From Aphelocoma coerulescens (taxonomy: Eukaryota > Chordata > Aves > Passeriformes > Corvidae), in the NCBI RefSeq assembly GCF_041296385.1, contig NW_027184085.1, positions 558,001 to 622,000 on the forward strand: DNA of 64,000 nt, read 5' to 3'. Of this stretch, positions 11,085-21,393 are shown in pieces. Every line of letters begins with the position of its first letter. The first letter of the stretch is position 1. The notes under the pieces are model-generated. The model made no database searches. It worked only from the letters and a program-made list of their open reading frames with translations, and had not been told where the DNA came from. The translations under genes and the position numbers were made by a program.

Positions 11085-11314
11085 AGCCGTACTGTCCCGG
11101 CAGCGCCAGCCCCGAGCTGCCCGCTGGCAGCAGCGGCGAGGGGAAGCCGTCGGACGAGGAACAGCCCAAGAAGAAACACCGGCGAAACCGCACCACCTTT
11201 ACCACGTACCAGCTTCACGAGTTGGAGCGTGCCTTTGAGAAGTCCCACTACCCCGACGTGTACAGCCGCGAGGAGCTGGCCATGAAGGTCAATCTGCCCG
11301 AGGTCCGCGTCCAG
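11085..11314 (+). CDS. RAX: RAX exon 2: homeodomain, first part
   Basis: This exon encodes residues 90-166: a Ser/Gly-rich linker, the acidic-basic stretch [12 protein letters not shown], then homeodomain positions 1-46 (His121 to Gln166), including [20 protein letters not shown] and [20 protein letters not shown]. The intron after homeodomain position 46 (Val-Gln | Val-Trp) is the conserved site in paired-class genes. The donor is CAG|GTAACG, phase 0. Met replaces the Gly of human RAX in REELAxKV, a tolerated variant. Confidence 0.97.
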
Positions 11315-11855
11315 GTAACGCCCGGCCCGGCCCCCCGCGACGGTCCGGCCCCTACGACCCTCCGAGCCGGGAAGCCGCACACGGCCCGGCCCGACGCGCC
11401 TCGGCGCAGCCCCGGGGTCCCGGCGGCCGGAGCAGCCCCGATGCGGCGCGCGGGCCCGTGACCGCAGCACGGCTCCTGCCACACTCGGCCCGGCCGGTGC
11501 GCTGCTGAGCGGCCACGCGAGGCCCCACTGGAGCGCGGGGTTCGGGGCCGGTTTGCGTCCGGCAGCCGCGTCGTCGGTGCTGCTGCCCTCTGAGTGGCGT
11601 GTCCCAGCCCGGGGCCGCTGAACCTGCTGTGTGCCAGGGCGGTGGCGGTGGATGGGCGGGCCAGCTCCGCTGCGGGGCTGTTTTCCACTCAGCGCAGGGC
11701 TGTGAGTCGTGGGGGAGAGCCCGAGCCCTCCAAATTCCCTTCTGCCCTAGCTCGGCAAGGCGTGTTTCCCTCGCTCTGTTTTGTGTGCACCACTGTACCC
11801 AGGGGCAAGCCTCTGTCCTCCGCCTGGGGCCTGGCTGATACAGCTCTGCTTGCAG
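11315..11855 (+). other. RAX: RAX intron 2
   Basis: A 541-bp intron between homeodomain positions 46 and 47, CpG-rich in its first half. It ends in CTCTGCTTGCAG. I see no other element in it. Confidence 0.9.
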
Positions 11856-12308
11856 GTTTGGTTTCAGAACAGACGGGCTAAGTGGAGGCGGCAGGAGAAA
11901 CTGGAGGTGACCTCCATGAAGCTGCAGGACTCGCCCATCCTCTCGTTCAGCCGCTCGCCACAGGCAACACCCATGGGTCCTCTGAGCAGCAGCCTGCCCC
12001 TGGAGACGTGGCTCAGCCCGCCAGTGCCCAGCAGCACAGCCCTGCAGACCCTGCCTGGCTTCGTGGCCTCACCACAGAGCCTGCCTGGCAGCTACACACC
12101 ACCACCCTTCCTGAACTCTCCGGCAGTGACCCACGCGCTGCAGCCCCTGGGGGCCATGGGGCCACCGCCGCCTTACCAGTGTGGGGCCACCTTTGTGGAC
12201 AAGTTCCCTTTGGAAGAGGCAGACCCACGCAACAGCAGCATTGCTGCCCTGCGGCTGAAGGCTAAGGAGCACATCCAGTCCATTGGCAAACCCTGGCAGA
12301 CAATCTGA
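11856..12308 (+). CDS. RAX: RAX exon 3: end of homeodomain, transactivation region and OAR motif
   Basis: This exon encodes residues 167-316. It begins with recognition helix VWFQNRRAKWRRQE, giving Gln at homeodomain position 50 (Gln170) and the invariant Asn51. Next come KLEVTSMKLQDSPILSFSRS, a Pro/Ser-rich activation region (SLPGSYTPPPFLNSP), and near the C-terminus the OAR (paired-tail) motif SSIAALRLKAKEHIQSIG (about residues 293-310), followed by KPWQTI and TGA. The OAR motif marks it as RAX. Retention of both octapeptide and OAR argues for RAX rather than RAX2, which usually lacks the octapeptide. Confidence 0.97.
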   Translation, partial: VWFQNRRAKWRRQEKLEVTSMKLQDSPILSFSRSPQATPMGPLSSSLPLETWLSPPVPSSTALQTLPGFVASPQSLPGSYTPPPFLNSPAVTHALQPLGAMGPPPPYQCGATFVDKFPLEEADPRNSSIAALRLKAKEHIQSIGKPWQTI

Positions 12309-12605
12309 ACTCCCTCTCAGCACCTGGGAGAAAGCCATGGGGAAGGTGCGTCCCAGAACGCCCGAGGGACACCCTTACCCTGCCTTGGCTGCCCCGGATG
12401 GCCAGGCACAGGAGGGCTATCCCTTGCACCAGCCTTTCCCCCCAGCCTTGACTGGCTTTTGTATTTTGTGGCCCTTTTAATTCCCTTTTCCACAAGCCCT
12501 GCAGAGTTAGGGGCCTGATCATAGCTTAGGAAAACCAATCTCTTTTGCTCTCCCTCCTTGGCTGGATGCTTTAGTTGCAATAAAAGCTGCAGTAGGGCAA
12601 AGAGC
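12309..12605 (+). other. RAX: RAX 3' untranslated region
   Basis: Non-coding sequence from the RAX stop to just past the AATAAA at 12579-12584. A longer alternative 3' end cannot be excluded. Confidence 0.55.
12579..12584 (+). terminator. RAX: Polyadenylation signal AATAAA for RAX
   Basis: A canonical hexamer 271 nt after the stop, followed by a GTGTAAGGTGG-type GU-rich segment. Confidence 0.6.
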
Positions 12606-15600
12606 TGTGTAAGGTGGCTGGGAGCCCAAGATGCTGTACCTGGAGAGGCGGTTCTGCTTTTGCACCATTAAATGGCACCATCTGCATGGAGGCTGTGCAT
12701 CGTGTTTCTTCACCCATATGGGCATCTCAGGCTGGACCCTCCACCCTGTGTGATGCACAGAGGGGTAGGAGATGCCTGGCTGTGGGCTCTTCTCTGTCCT
12801 CCTTCAGCAGCAGAACCCTGCCCAAGATGGCTGTGGCACTGGAGGCTGTATGCCCAGATGAGAGTGGGCACAGAGGGGCCGGAGCCCTGGCAGTCCTTGG
12901 GCCAGGCACACCACTCCCACAGCTGCTCTTGTGGAGCAGTGCCCGGCTCAGGTGGGCTTTGCAGGCTGGAGTCAGTGGCAGTCCTTGCTGCCTCTGCAGA
13001 GAGGGGGAACAGCAGGACCCCCAGGGCCCCTGGCCCCTGCAGCCCTGCTGCCACAAGGGGAGACAGACGGTCACTGGCTGGGCACTGACACCCAACTGGG
13101 GCCTGGCAGGCTCATCCTGCCTGCTCTGGCTGCCCAGCACAGCCCCTGGAGGCTGGCACAGAGCTGGACCATGCCTGCTCCCCTGCCCACCCAGTGCCCA
13201 TTGCCAGGCTGCTGAAACTAAAACTGCGGCATCTTTATTTTTCATTATCTCCGTTACTGCCTGTAATGGGGCTGAGAAGCTGTAATGAAACACCCCTTCT
13301 CCTCTGCTGGGCATGGGGTGCTCTACACACTCAGGAGGTTGTGGCAATTAACGTTTCTCATTAGGGAAGAGAGAAGGATGCACAAGTGCCCTCATTGTGT
13401 CCTGGGGATGATTCAATGCAGACTGGGAGACCTCTCCTTTCACCATTTCCCACTCGTTGTGGCCAGACAAAGGCTGGCATCTAATTATATTTTCACAATC
13501 TGTGCGTATCTTTTAAGAGTCCTGTCAGAAACAAGTATGTCAGCTTTGTTCAGCTTCACTTCAGAGAGCTTTTTAACCTTAGCAGTTTCTAAACATCCCT
13601 TCACAGCCTTCTCCACAGCAGTCCCCATCTATTGTATGGAGAGCTTCTTTTACAGATAATAATAGGAATCCCTCTTGTTTTCAAATGCCTTTTCCTCTGT
13701 CCCCAGCCTCCCTGCACATCCAACCTGCCTCTCTGGACCAGAGAACACACTATGTTCAGCACCCCCAGCTTCCCTTCCCTGAGCTGTGCTGGTCTAGGGT
13801 ATGAAGGGAAGCCAAGTGAGTGGTACCCCCTGAATTTGGGGGGAATGAAGCCCTGCTGGGGGAGACCCTCCTGCTGGGATCTGGATTTGACAATTCTACA
13901 GTGTGTGCTTTTGTGGTGGTGCCCACCCTTCCCAGCACACAGCTCTTTGCTTCCTTGGCAAAGAGAGGAAGAGCTGCCAGGAAAAGAGTTGCTGTTGCTG
14001 TCAGGACCAGGGAGGTATTTTGCTAACCTCTAGTAAGGACACCTGAGTAAAAGAGGAGAACAAAAATCATATTGCTTCTGTTTTTAGGTCTTATTCTAGT
14101 GGTCCTTCCACAGGCGAGCTTTGCTTGCATCCCCAGTGATGCTGGAGTTGCAAGAAGGCACGTCTTTTCTGGTGGTTACAAGAGAAGGATTCCTCTTGGT
14201 GTGCTTGAGAAGTGCCTGCATAGCCCAGCCTGTATCAGCAAGACACACACTAATGAGTGACTGCACAGGCTCTGCACACTCTTCCTTCTCAGGGTAGGAA
14301 CAATCTCACTTGTCATTACTTGGCTGTGGTCCAGCTGTGGCTCTGAAGCTGAAAACCCCCCTGCAGGTGAGCACATTTAATCGCTGCCCAAAAGTTCTCA
14401 CCTGTGCTTATTGCTCATGTCTAATAACCAGCTCCCCAAGATTTCAATAGTGCTTTTCCACATTTGGCATTACTACCCTCCTTTTCTCTTACCTACAATT
14501 CTTCTGTATCCTGTAAAGCCATTGGAAGAAGCCCCTGACTTCCTGATCAGCTGTCACCAGCGCTGACGCTTGGTTACTTGAGATAGTCAAGGACTGGCAG
14601 CAGATAAAACCATAATGACAGAGCAGCAGAAGTAACAGCTGAAGATACCTGCTCACTTTTAATAAGGTCCTGATCCAGCATCTGCAAACAAATAAAGAAA
14701 GATTATGGCAAGATATGGTGGTTGTTCTTTTATTGGCATATTAAACAGGTCTTTCTTATACCTTGTACATGTGAACCCTGTAGCGGATCGGCTGTGCACA
14801 GACGTGTCCTTCAAGGAAAGCTGTGAGTTTATTGCTTAAAATGAATATTTTACCAGCTACACATTAAGTGGGCAAATAAAGAGACAGAGGCATAGGCAAA
14901 CTCACATCTTTCTTCTACCCTGTCTAGTTTTCAGTGCTCCTACACTTTCTTTCAAATTGTCCCATTCCATTTTAAAAGCCCATTTGTTCATTTTGTTGTA
15001 AATATCTTCTCCTCCTTAATTGGGTGCTGAGTCTAATAATCCTGCCTCGGCTTGTTAACTGTACAATACCAGTCAGAGTTAATGACCCATTAGTGATTAA
15101 TTCCTTAAACAGCATCTAATTGCTCACTGTAAAACCTTTCCTTAAAACTGGATTAAATCATCTAGATCCTTAACCACTTCTTTACTCTAACTTTGCTAAG
15201 GCTATTAGCTTGGCCTTCTGAGTGGTCTGTTGCTTCTTTTGCTTAAACTGTATTAGCAAGATAGTATTTTTAGTGTCCATACTTGACGTCTTTGCAACAC
15301 CTGAAGTTCTAAGGAAGAATAATACAGATAAAAGACTGCCAGGGAATTAATAATTATGAGGAAAATGCCATGATGGAATTCGATCTCAAAAGTGTATTCT
15401 GGTCTCCCTTCCTTCCTATCTCTGCTCAAAATCCTGTCAGTATTCAAGAAAACTAGCAGATACCTGAGCTCTTTAAGCCAAACAGAATTTGGACGTGAGG
15501 TTCAGGTCATTGGCTCCCTGGTGGAGCAGGACTGTCTCTGTGCGCAGAAGGGACCCTCAGTCCCTGCCGGATGGCTCGGAAGCTGTCATTCCCTCTGGAG

Positions 15601-16260
15601 AAGCAGGCTGGCTGTCGTGTGTGCTGCTGCCATGGCAGTTCACATCCTCTGTGACATGAAAACACACATTGCTCAGCCATAGCTTAAATTTCTGTTACTA
15701 GCTGCTGGGTCGAGGGCAGCAGGAAGTTGTGCGGGAAGTTGAACGGTTTTGTTTCCTTCTGCCGCGGCTACATCTGACAGGCATTGCAATTACGGAGTTT
15801 CAGTTTCTTCCTGTTGAAATGTCTCAAGTAGCTGTTCAAAGCTCCTGGTTACATCTTTCCTCGTCTCTACGGACGTACTATAAAGTCCAACAGGCATTAA
15901 TTCAAGGGAATTCCCTTCAGCTACAGTGTTTCAGCTTCTCTCTTCTATGCAGTCAGCCTCCTCCTTTGTCACTGTTACAAACCTTGGGACTTCCTTCAGT
16001 AGTTTGTCTGCTACATTTTGCTAGCAAAATGCTAGCACAGGAGAAAACAGCGGAATAAAACAAACAAAAGAGAGCGAAACGAAAAGCTGGTTAGACCAGG
16101 ACGTTGAGATTACCAGTTTCTCTGGTAGAATTAATACCGTGTCTCCTCTCTGAGCATCTCTTGTGTTCTGCCAAGGCATTGTCAAAACTGTCTGACATTT
16201 GGCAGTCATCCGTGTGTCATATGACACTTCTGCCCCACTAAGATTGGAATTGCAGAGCCG
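12606..16260. other. RAX-GRP intergenic region
   Basis: I recognise no coding exon. The first ~600 bp are GC-rich; the rest is AT-richer. An island at 14.99-15.16 kb has many TAAT/ATTA cores and a bicoid-type TAATCC and may be regulatory. No repeat family was recognised. Confidence 0.55.
14995..15160. promoter_or_regulatory. Candidate non-coding regulatory element downstream of RAX
   Basis: The block has TTAATTGG near 15016, TAATCC at 15037-15042, GTTAACTG near 15054, and closely spaced ATTA/TAAT cores from about 15077 to 15122. This density of homeodomain and OTX-type cores resembles a developmental enhancer, about 2.7 kb past the RAX stop. This is inference from motifs only. Confidence 0.25.
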
Positions 16261-16860
16261 GGCAGAGTGGTGCGACTAAGATACGGCAAACAGCCGCGGT
16301 CCCGGGGCTCACGCGGCACCGGAGCGCACCGGGGCTCCCTGCACGGCCGGGGGTCAGACGGTCCCGGGGCTCACCCGGCACCAGAGCGCACCGGGGCTCC
16401 CTGCACGGCCGGGGGTCAGACGGTCCCGGGGCTCACGCGGCACCGGAGCGCACCGGGGCTCCCTGCACGGCCGGGGGTCAGACGGTCCCGGGGCTCACCC
16501 GGCACCAGAGCGCACCGGGGCTCCCTGCACGGCCGGGGGTCAGACGGTCCCGGGGCTCACCCGGCACCAGAGCGCACCGGGGCTCCCTGCACGGCCGGGC
16601 TCAGGCGGTCCGGGCTCAAGGGAGCGCAGCGGGGCTCCGGCAGTCCGCGCTCACCGGAGCGCTCCCCTCACGGCCTGGCCGAGGGCGCCGCCTGCCGGAG
16701 GCGGCGGGAGTGGGCGGTCGCGGCTCGTCCCGGGCCGAGTTCCGCCCTCGGGCACAGCGGAGCTGCCGCCGGCGGGCCGGGGCTGCGAGGACAGCGTCAT
16801 CTCCTGGGCACACACGGAGCACTGAGGCTCCTAACAGAGCGGCTGGAAGCGCAACACACG
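16261..16860. promoter_or_regulatory. Isolated CpG-rich island
   Basis: A roughly 600-bp CpG-dense block in otherwise AT-rich sequence, just beyond the 3' end of GRP and about 3.7 kb past RAX. Half of it is the 62-bp tandem array. It may be a promoter for an unannotated transcript or simply a GC-rich minisatellite. The 211-codon frame through it has no recognisable domain. Confidence 0.45.
16300..16610. repeat. 62-bp GC-rich minisatellite, five copies
   Basis: Units begin TCCCGGGGCTCAC at 16300, 16362, 16424, 16486 and 16548, an exact 62-bp period, with a degenerate partial sixth copy from about 16610. Two variants occur: A with CACGCGGCACCGGAG and B with CACCCGGCACCAGAG, in the order A-B-A-B-B. 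The last copy is shortened at its end. The period is not a multiple of three, so each copy is read in a different frame and coding is unlikely. Confidence 0.95.
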
Positions 16861-16964
16861 CCCTGTCCTGGGGAAGGCAGTGGCCCTTGCTACTGGCTTT
16901 GACACAGCCAATTTCATTGCTTATCTCAAATAAAAGCATAAACTCCACCTTTTTCTTGGTACTA

Positions 16965-16970
16965 TTTATT
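16965..16970 (-). terminator. GRP: Polyadenylation signal AATAAA for GRP
   Basis: The first canonical hexamer on the minus strand after the GRP stop codon, about 330 nt downstream of it. Confidence 0.55.
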
Positions 16971-17298
16971 GCGAATGTTGCAATGTCATGTAATTTCCAA
17001 CTAAGAGATGAACTGATTCAACAGGTAAGTCATATAATTAATTGGAAGACCCTTCCGTGACAATTATATATATATGTATATCAAAGCCATTTGAATGAGA
17101 AAATGCAACCTTGAAAATGAAGTAGAGGATTTAGTCCTTGCTGAACCATACAAGAATATGTGTATTTAAGTATTTTACACAAAGGAATTCTTGTGTACAG
17201 AAAAGAGACCTTGTTGATTATCTGATACAATCAAGTGTTTGTGAAATATAGTCTCTTACAGAAAGCATTCAATTTCTTCATGATTTAGAGACCTTCTT
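16971..17298 (-). other. GRP: GRP 3' untranslated region
   Basis: AT-rich non-coding sequence between the GRP stop and its first AATAAA. If the alternative exon 2 donor is used, 17285-17298 is coding instead. Confidence 0.55.
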
Positions 17299-17352
17299 TC
17301 AGCTTGGAGTGCTCTCTTTCATATTCACAACTTGAAGCAGATAGTCCATCAT
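17299..17352 (-). CDS. GRP: GRP exon 3: C-terminus of pro-GRP
   Basis: After acceptor TTTTTATTAG, the exon reads MMDYLLQVVNMKESTPS and TGA in phase 0 relative to the GT donor at 20464. The sequence corresponds to the mammalian pro-GRP splice form ending in LLQVLNVKEGTPS as I remember it. It contributes residues 131-147 of a 147-aa precursor. A second frame of the same exon stays open to TAA at 17285-17287 (see exon 2). This peptide is the C-terminal pro-region, not the receptor-binding hormone. Confidence 0.85.
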   Translation of the reverse strand: MMDYLLQVVNMKESTPS

Positions 17353-20300
17353 CTAATAAAAAGAGAAACACATTATTTACAGACCCATCCTGAAAAAAGT
17401 AATTCACTAAGTTAATAAACCTACTTTAAGTTAATAAGCCTAATAGATAACTGCTCTGTGCATTCACGTAACAAACATATTCCTAATAATCCTTCCAAAA
17501 CAGACCCCATTTGTCTTGGTTAGTGTAATAACCAACTGCCAAAGTAGGAGGAAAGTCATTCTCCCAAATAATTCTGTTTGCCATCTCATTTATATCCTGT
17601 CTCATTAGTGCTAAAAAGCCAAGTCATAGAAAAAAATTAAAGTTTATTTTCCAACTTGCTTTTGCACTTAGTCCAACTTGCAGGAGAGATTTCCATTCCC
17701 TTTTACTACATTAACTGTAATTTATTCACAGAATAAAGAGCAGGCAAGGTATTAACCAAAAACAAAATAACACAGGTGCACCATCTTAAGCTAGACTCTG
17801 AAAAGTACTGTGCTCACCTCTTCCATTTTTTGACTATTTGTGTGTTACAGCCATTTCCCTACTCTGGGTGAGTCCTTTAGAAAGAATTCTTTTCTTCTTA
17901 AGAAATGTACAGTCCAGTGTGAGCATTAGTGGTGATGCACTGGATGATTTGTGCTAGTAAGGAAGACCCTGAGGTACTTACCTGTATTTACTTCTAGCTT
18001 TGGGCCTTCCTGATCTTGAATTTAAAATTCAAGCTTTAAATAAAATCAGCTAAATTTGAAAGCATCCATGAAACAAAGTTCTTGGAGTCTGTTTGTTCCC
18101 AACCCAGCTAGTGTTTGCTGTGTGCAGCAGGTGGGACACAGGGCTGCAGACACAGACTCCTTGTGTTTGGCATCTCTGTGAGTGCATCGGAATTGCAGGC
18201 CTCGGAGGGACAGCCATTGCAGCAGCTGTCAGCAGGGTTCATTATTTACCTTCTTTTGGTCACATTTAGTACCTCAGTCCAACAGGCCACTGCATAGCGA
18301 ACAGTAACCCACTGCAAATCTGGTGTCCGGTTTCTCCTAGGACAAGTTTCCATTCCAAACTCACGTGAAATGTGCCTGGAAAAGTATTTCATGCCAAGGA
18401 CAAATTTTTTGGATGTGCTGTGCCATCATCCTTAGCTTCCTGTACCTAGTAATCCTCTCCTCTGCATGGACACCTTCCACAGCTGTGGTACAGCCGCACC
18501 TTACCCCGAGGGGCTGTCTAACCAAAGTCTGTGCACCTGAAACCCCTCACATCCTGACAAATCTACACAATCAACCCCCAAAGACCAGTTATGGTTTTGT
18601 ATCACTGTGCTCATAAATGTCACAATCAGTATATCAGAGTTCTGCCTTTATAAATAAGGCCTCTTTTATTCAAAATAACTTTTAAATTAAAAATAATTCT
18701 CATTATTTAAATGTTTAGGAAACTATCACAGCCCTCAAAAGAGTAAAGCACATTCCTTTTGATCTTCATGTTTTCTTCATCTGAAAGGAAGATCTCAGAA
18801 ATACCTTAACTTTCAGGTGCTTTTTTGAAGCCAAGGGGAAAACAGGGCATCATATCTTATCTAGGCTGTGTAACATCAGGTATTTGTGTCCAACAGCAGG
18901 AAAGTACAGCTACAGCTACTTTCATTAGATTTTACTTCAGGGTGGAGACAAAGATGCTGTTGAATGATGGAAATCAAAGGTTCTATGGCCAAATGAGGCT
19001 CTGCAAGTAGTCCTCTATCTTAGTCACAGCAAAAACATGAGGTTTTTACTAATCCTTGCAGAAATCTGGGTGCTTAAGCCAATAACCTTATTATTCCGTA
19101 AGGATGTTCGATGTCTGACCACAAAAATGTGGATGTTAATTTATAGTGAAAGTACACACATATGGATATGATTCAACTTACCGGAGGCAACTTCCAGCCT
19201 TCCTAAGTAGGATTTATTGACAGATACTTTTAGAAGTCAGAACATTTCCCTCTTTACATTAAATAATGGAATTTGTTCATTTAATTTGATTACAAAGCTG
19301 CACACTGAAGAGCTGAAGATGGAATAAATAGTTTTAGATGGTACTAATAATCAGTTACTATGATGCATCACTATCATAACGCCACAGCCAAAAAGAAATG
19401 TATAGGCAGCATTCATATCACTGGCGTGAGAGACTTAAATCACAGCTTAATTTAAAGAGTGAATTTTTATCCACATTCAAATAAAAGCTTAAGTATTCAC
19501 TGATTTGACTGCACCAGGATTTCAGGAAGGAAACTGGGCTTAAGTTAGCCCAAGAGTATTAATGACATCATATTGCAGTAGAATATGGGATGGGAAAAAA
19601 TCTTCCCATTGATGTCTTTAAGGGGGCGTACTAATCTTTTTACTCTATTTCATTGTCACCCAAAAGAATTCTGCAGCTTTATCACCATGACTGTGCCTGA
19701 GGCATTATAAGGAAAGGAGTTTTCTTGTGCATTCCGTGATTTACATTAGACCCCAATTACTTTCTGTTAAACCTGTTATCCTTCCCAGTGTGTTTTATAG
19801 GATTTCCTAAAAGAACAGGGATTAATCTGTTCCAAAGCCTTGTTGTCTTGTGAAGCAGCACTAGGAAGGATGGGATGTTGAGGGATGAGGAGGGGCAGCT
19901 TATCAGTAGCCCCAGACTCATTTAGCAAACCCAGGAATGACCACAGCAGCAGCCCGCACCACAGGCTGGTGAAAAGGCAAAGGAGACAGGGAGAAAGCTG
20001 GGACCAGAGAAAATTCTGCAGTGCTGTGGCTTTATCCAGCCCAAAGTGGAACATCCTGAACAGTGGTGGAGGGGGACAGTCGGTGTGATATGGTTCCTCC
20101 TGCCCTCACAGATGTTTTTCACACTAGCTTGGCTTTGCTGGGCAATACGTGCTGCTGATGTGATCGCCTAAGCATGAAGAAAAGAAAAGAATGGCCCAAC
20201 CAAGCAGCTTGAAGGCAACCCAGACTCTAAACTCTGCTGAATGCATGCTGTGTTCATGCCCAGTAGCAAATGAAGTCATCAAAAATACAATTGGTGAGTG

Positions 20301-20464
20301 ACAATCTGTAATCAAGAGCAGAGTCTTACTGTACTGAATGCCTAACACATGAGGTGCATTTCTGCTGCTTTTCTGGACAATCCACAAGTTAGAGGAAGCT
20401 GATATGTTACTGTAAAGCAAAAATTGAACACATGGAGTATCTTTACATGTTTTATCTTACTTAC
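17353..20464 (-). other. GRP: GRP intron 2
   Basis: A 3.1-kb AT-rich intron. I recognised no repeat in it. The stretch 19.24-19.60 kb is rich in ATTA/TAAT and TGACATCA-like cores and could be a conserved element. Confidence 0.8.
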
Positions 20465-20715
20465 ATGTTTCCAACTGCTATTGTCGTCTGTCTCCCAGGT
20501 GCTCCTGGTATACCAGGGAAGCCCTCCTTTTAAAAAGTGAGCACTTTTATTTTCATTCCTTTCCAGCAGCCATAGCAAATATTTTGAGATTTCTTCCCAC
20601 TGCAGATACTCTTCCAGCTGCTTGATATTGTCAGGTAATGCTGAAAATGGTGTCTTGTTTTCTTCTTCAAAACCATAAGGATAATCTCCAGTGCTCTTTT
20701 TCCCCATTAAATGTC
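20465..20715 (-). CDS. GRP: GRP exon 2: end of the hormone, amidation site and pro-region
   Basis: Acceptor TTCTTACAG leads into the codon completing Gly47, then HLM-GKK. His48-Leu49-Met50 finishes the bombesin-like hormone; Gly51 donates the C-terminal amide and Lys52-Lys53 is the convertase site. The pro-region follows (STGDYPYGFEEENKTPFSAL, then KQLEEYLQWEEISKYLLWLL). The donor reads CAT|GTAAGTAAGA: a strong GTAAGT at 20464 and a second GTAAGA four bases on at 20460. The second would extend the exon to 20461 and shift exon 3 into a frame ending at 17285, giving 153 aa. The first choice gives 147 aa. Confidence 0.95.
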
Positions 20716-21156
20716 CTGTAAGAACAATCGAAGTAGCACAAAATTAACCGAAACGGGTAAAGATTGGATTGTTCAAACATCGGCTGGACTTTGCTACTGA
20801 TGAAGGTGCAGGAAGGTGCGGGAAGGTGTGGTGCGGGAAGATGCGGGAAGGGGAAGGGGAAGGGGAAGGGGAAGGGAGTAGATAATGTCAAACTGAAGCA
20901 CTACTGGGACCGATGATTTTGTCAGTGTCACACTCAATTAATTTATTCTGTCTCTTGTGTTACATTGTCAGAGAAAACGTGGCTGAGAAGGGTCAGCGAT
21001 AACCAAGCACTTTGCCTGGAGATAGAGAGGCGCTTGGTAAGATTTGCTGGAATAAAAGCGGACGGAGAAGCTGGAGGTTTTAGACTTACCCTGCTTCGAC
21101 ACGCGACGCAGGAACCGTGCGTTCCAGTGCCTTTGTAGGAGTTAAACCGCACTTAC
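20716..21156 (-). other. GRP: GRP intron 1
   Basis: A 441-bp intron with donor GTAAGT and acceptor TTACAG. It carries the GGGAA-type repeat at 20.80-20.88 kb. Confidence 0.92.
20803..20877. repeat. G/A-rich simple repeat (GGTGCGGGAA / GGGGAA)n
   Basis: Imperfect units of about 10 bp (GGAAGGTGCG, GGAAGATGCG) run into about five perfect GGGGAA hexamers. It lies within GRP intron 1. Confidence 0.9.
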
Positions 21157-21295
21157 CCACAGCCCAGTGGCTGCCGCGGGGGTAGATCTTGGTGAGTGCG
21201 GGGGTCCCGCCGGGCTGCAGGGGCGCCGCTCCGCCCTGCGCCGTCAGCAGCGCCAGCGCCAGCAGCGGCAGCGCCGCGGGCCGCCCGCCCCCCAT
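21157..21295 (-). CDS. GRP: GRP exon 1: gastrin-releasing peptide signal peptide and hormone
   Basis: GRP is a secreted neuropeptide that activates the Gq-coupled receptor GRPR (BB2) and acts in gut, lung and brain. This exon encodes residues 1-46 plus one base. The ATG at 21295-21293 starts a hydrophobic signal peptide (LPLLALALL) to about Ala23. The 27-residue hormone starts at Ala24 (APLQPGGTPALTKIYPRG) and continues SHWAV at the exon end, joining GHLM in exon 2. Thr31 is Ser in chicken GRP as I recall, so this is not chicken. The intron splits the Gly codon of WAVG|HLM, the conserved position. Donor is TGG|GTAAGT. A TTG 12 codons upstream is in frame but is not a start. Confidence 0.96.
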
Positions 21296-21365
21296 CCTGC
21301 CCTGCTGCCGGTGCTGCCGGTGCTGCCCCAAGCCGCGCTCCGCTCGGCTCTGGCTCCGAAGCGCT

Positions 21366-21383
21366 GCCGCCGCCGCCGCCGCC
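21366..21383. repeat. Short (GCC)n trinucleotide run
   Basis: Six consecutive GCC/CGC triplets lie directly downstream of the TATA-like box, in the probable transcription start region of GRP. Confidence 0.8.
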
Positions 21384-21387
21384 CCCC

Positions 21388-21393
21388 ATTTAT
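21388..21393 (-). promoter_or_regulatory. GRP: TATA-like box of GRP
   Basis: GATAAATG on the minus strand, about 93 nt upstream of the ATG. It is an isolated AT-rich hexamer in a GC-rich island and would place the start of transcription near 21,360 with a 5'UTR of about 65 nt. Confidence 0.45.

Noticed and set aside
9904..11205. 433-codon minus-strand open frame opposite RAX
   Set aside because: It lies antisense in a CpG island with few stop codons by composition. The product is a Pro/Gly/Arg/Ala-rich string with no domain, and the plus strand carries the real RAX exons.
11085..11314. RAX2 rather than RAX
   Set aside because: The octapeptide HSIEAILG, the C-terminal OAR motif and the GRP/SEC11C/ZNF532 neighbourhood all indicate RAX.
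16300..16610. CRISPR-like array
   Set aside because: Copies are contiguous with no unique spacers; it is a head-to-tail minisatellite in a vertebrate genome.
16267..16902. 211-codon frame through the GC-rich repeat
   Set aside because: It is generated by the 62-bp repeat, whose period is not divisible by three, so successive copies give unrelated peptides.
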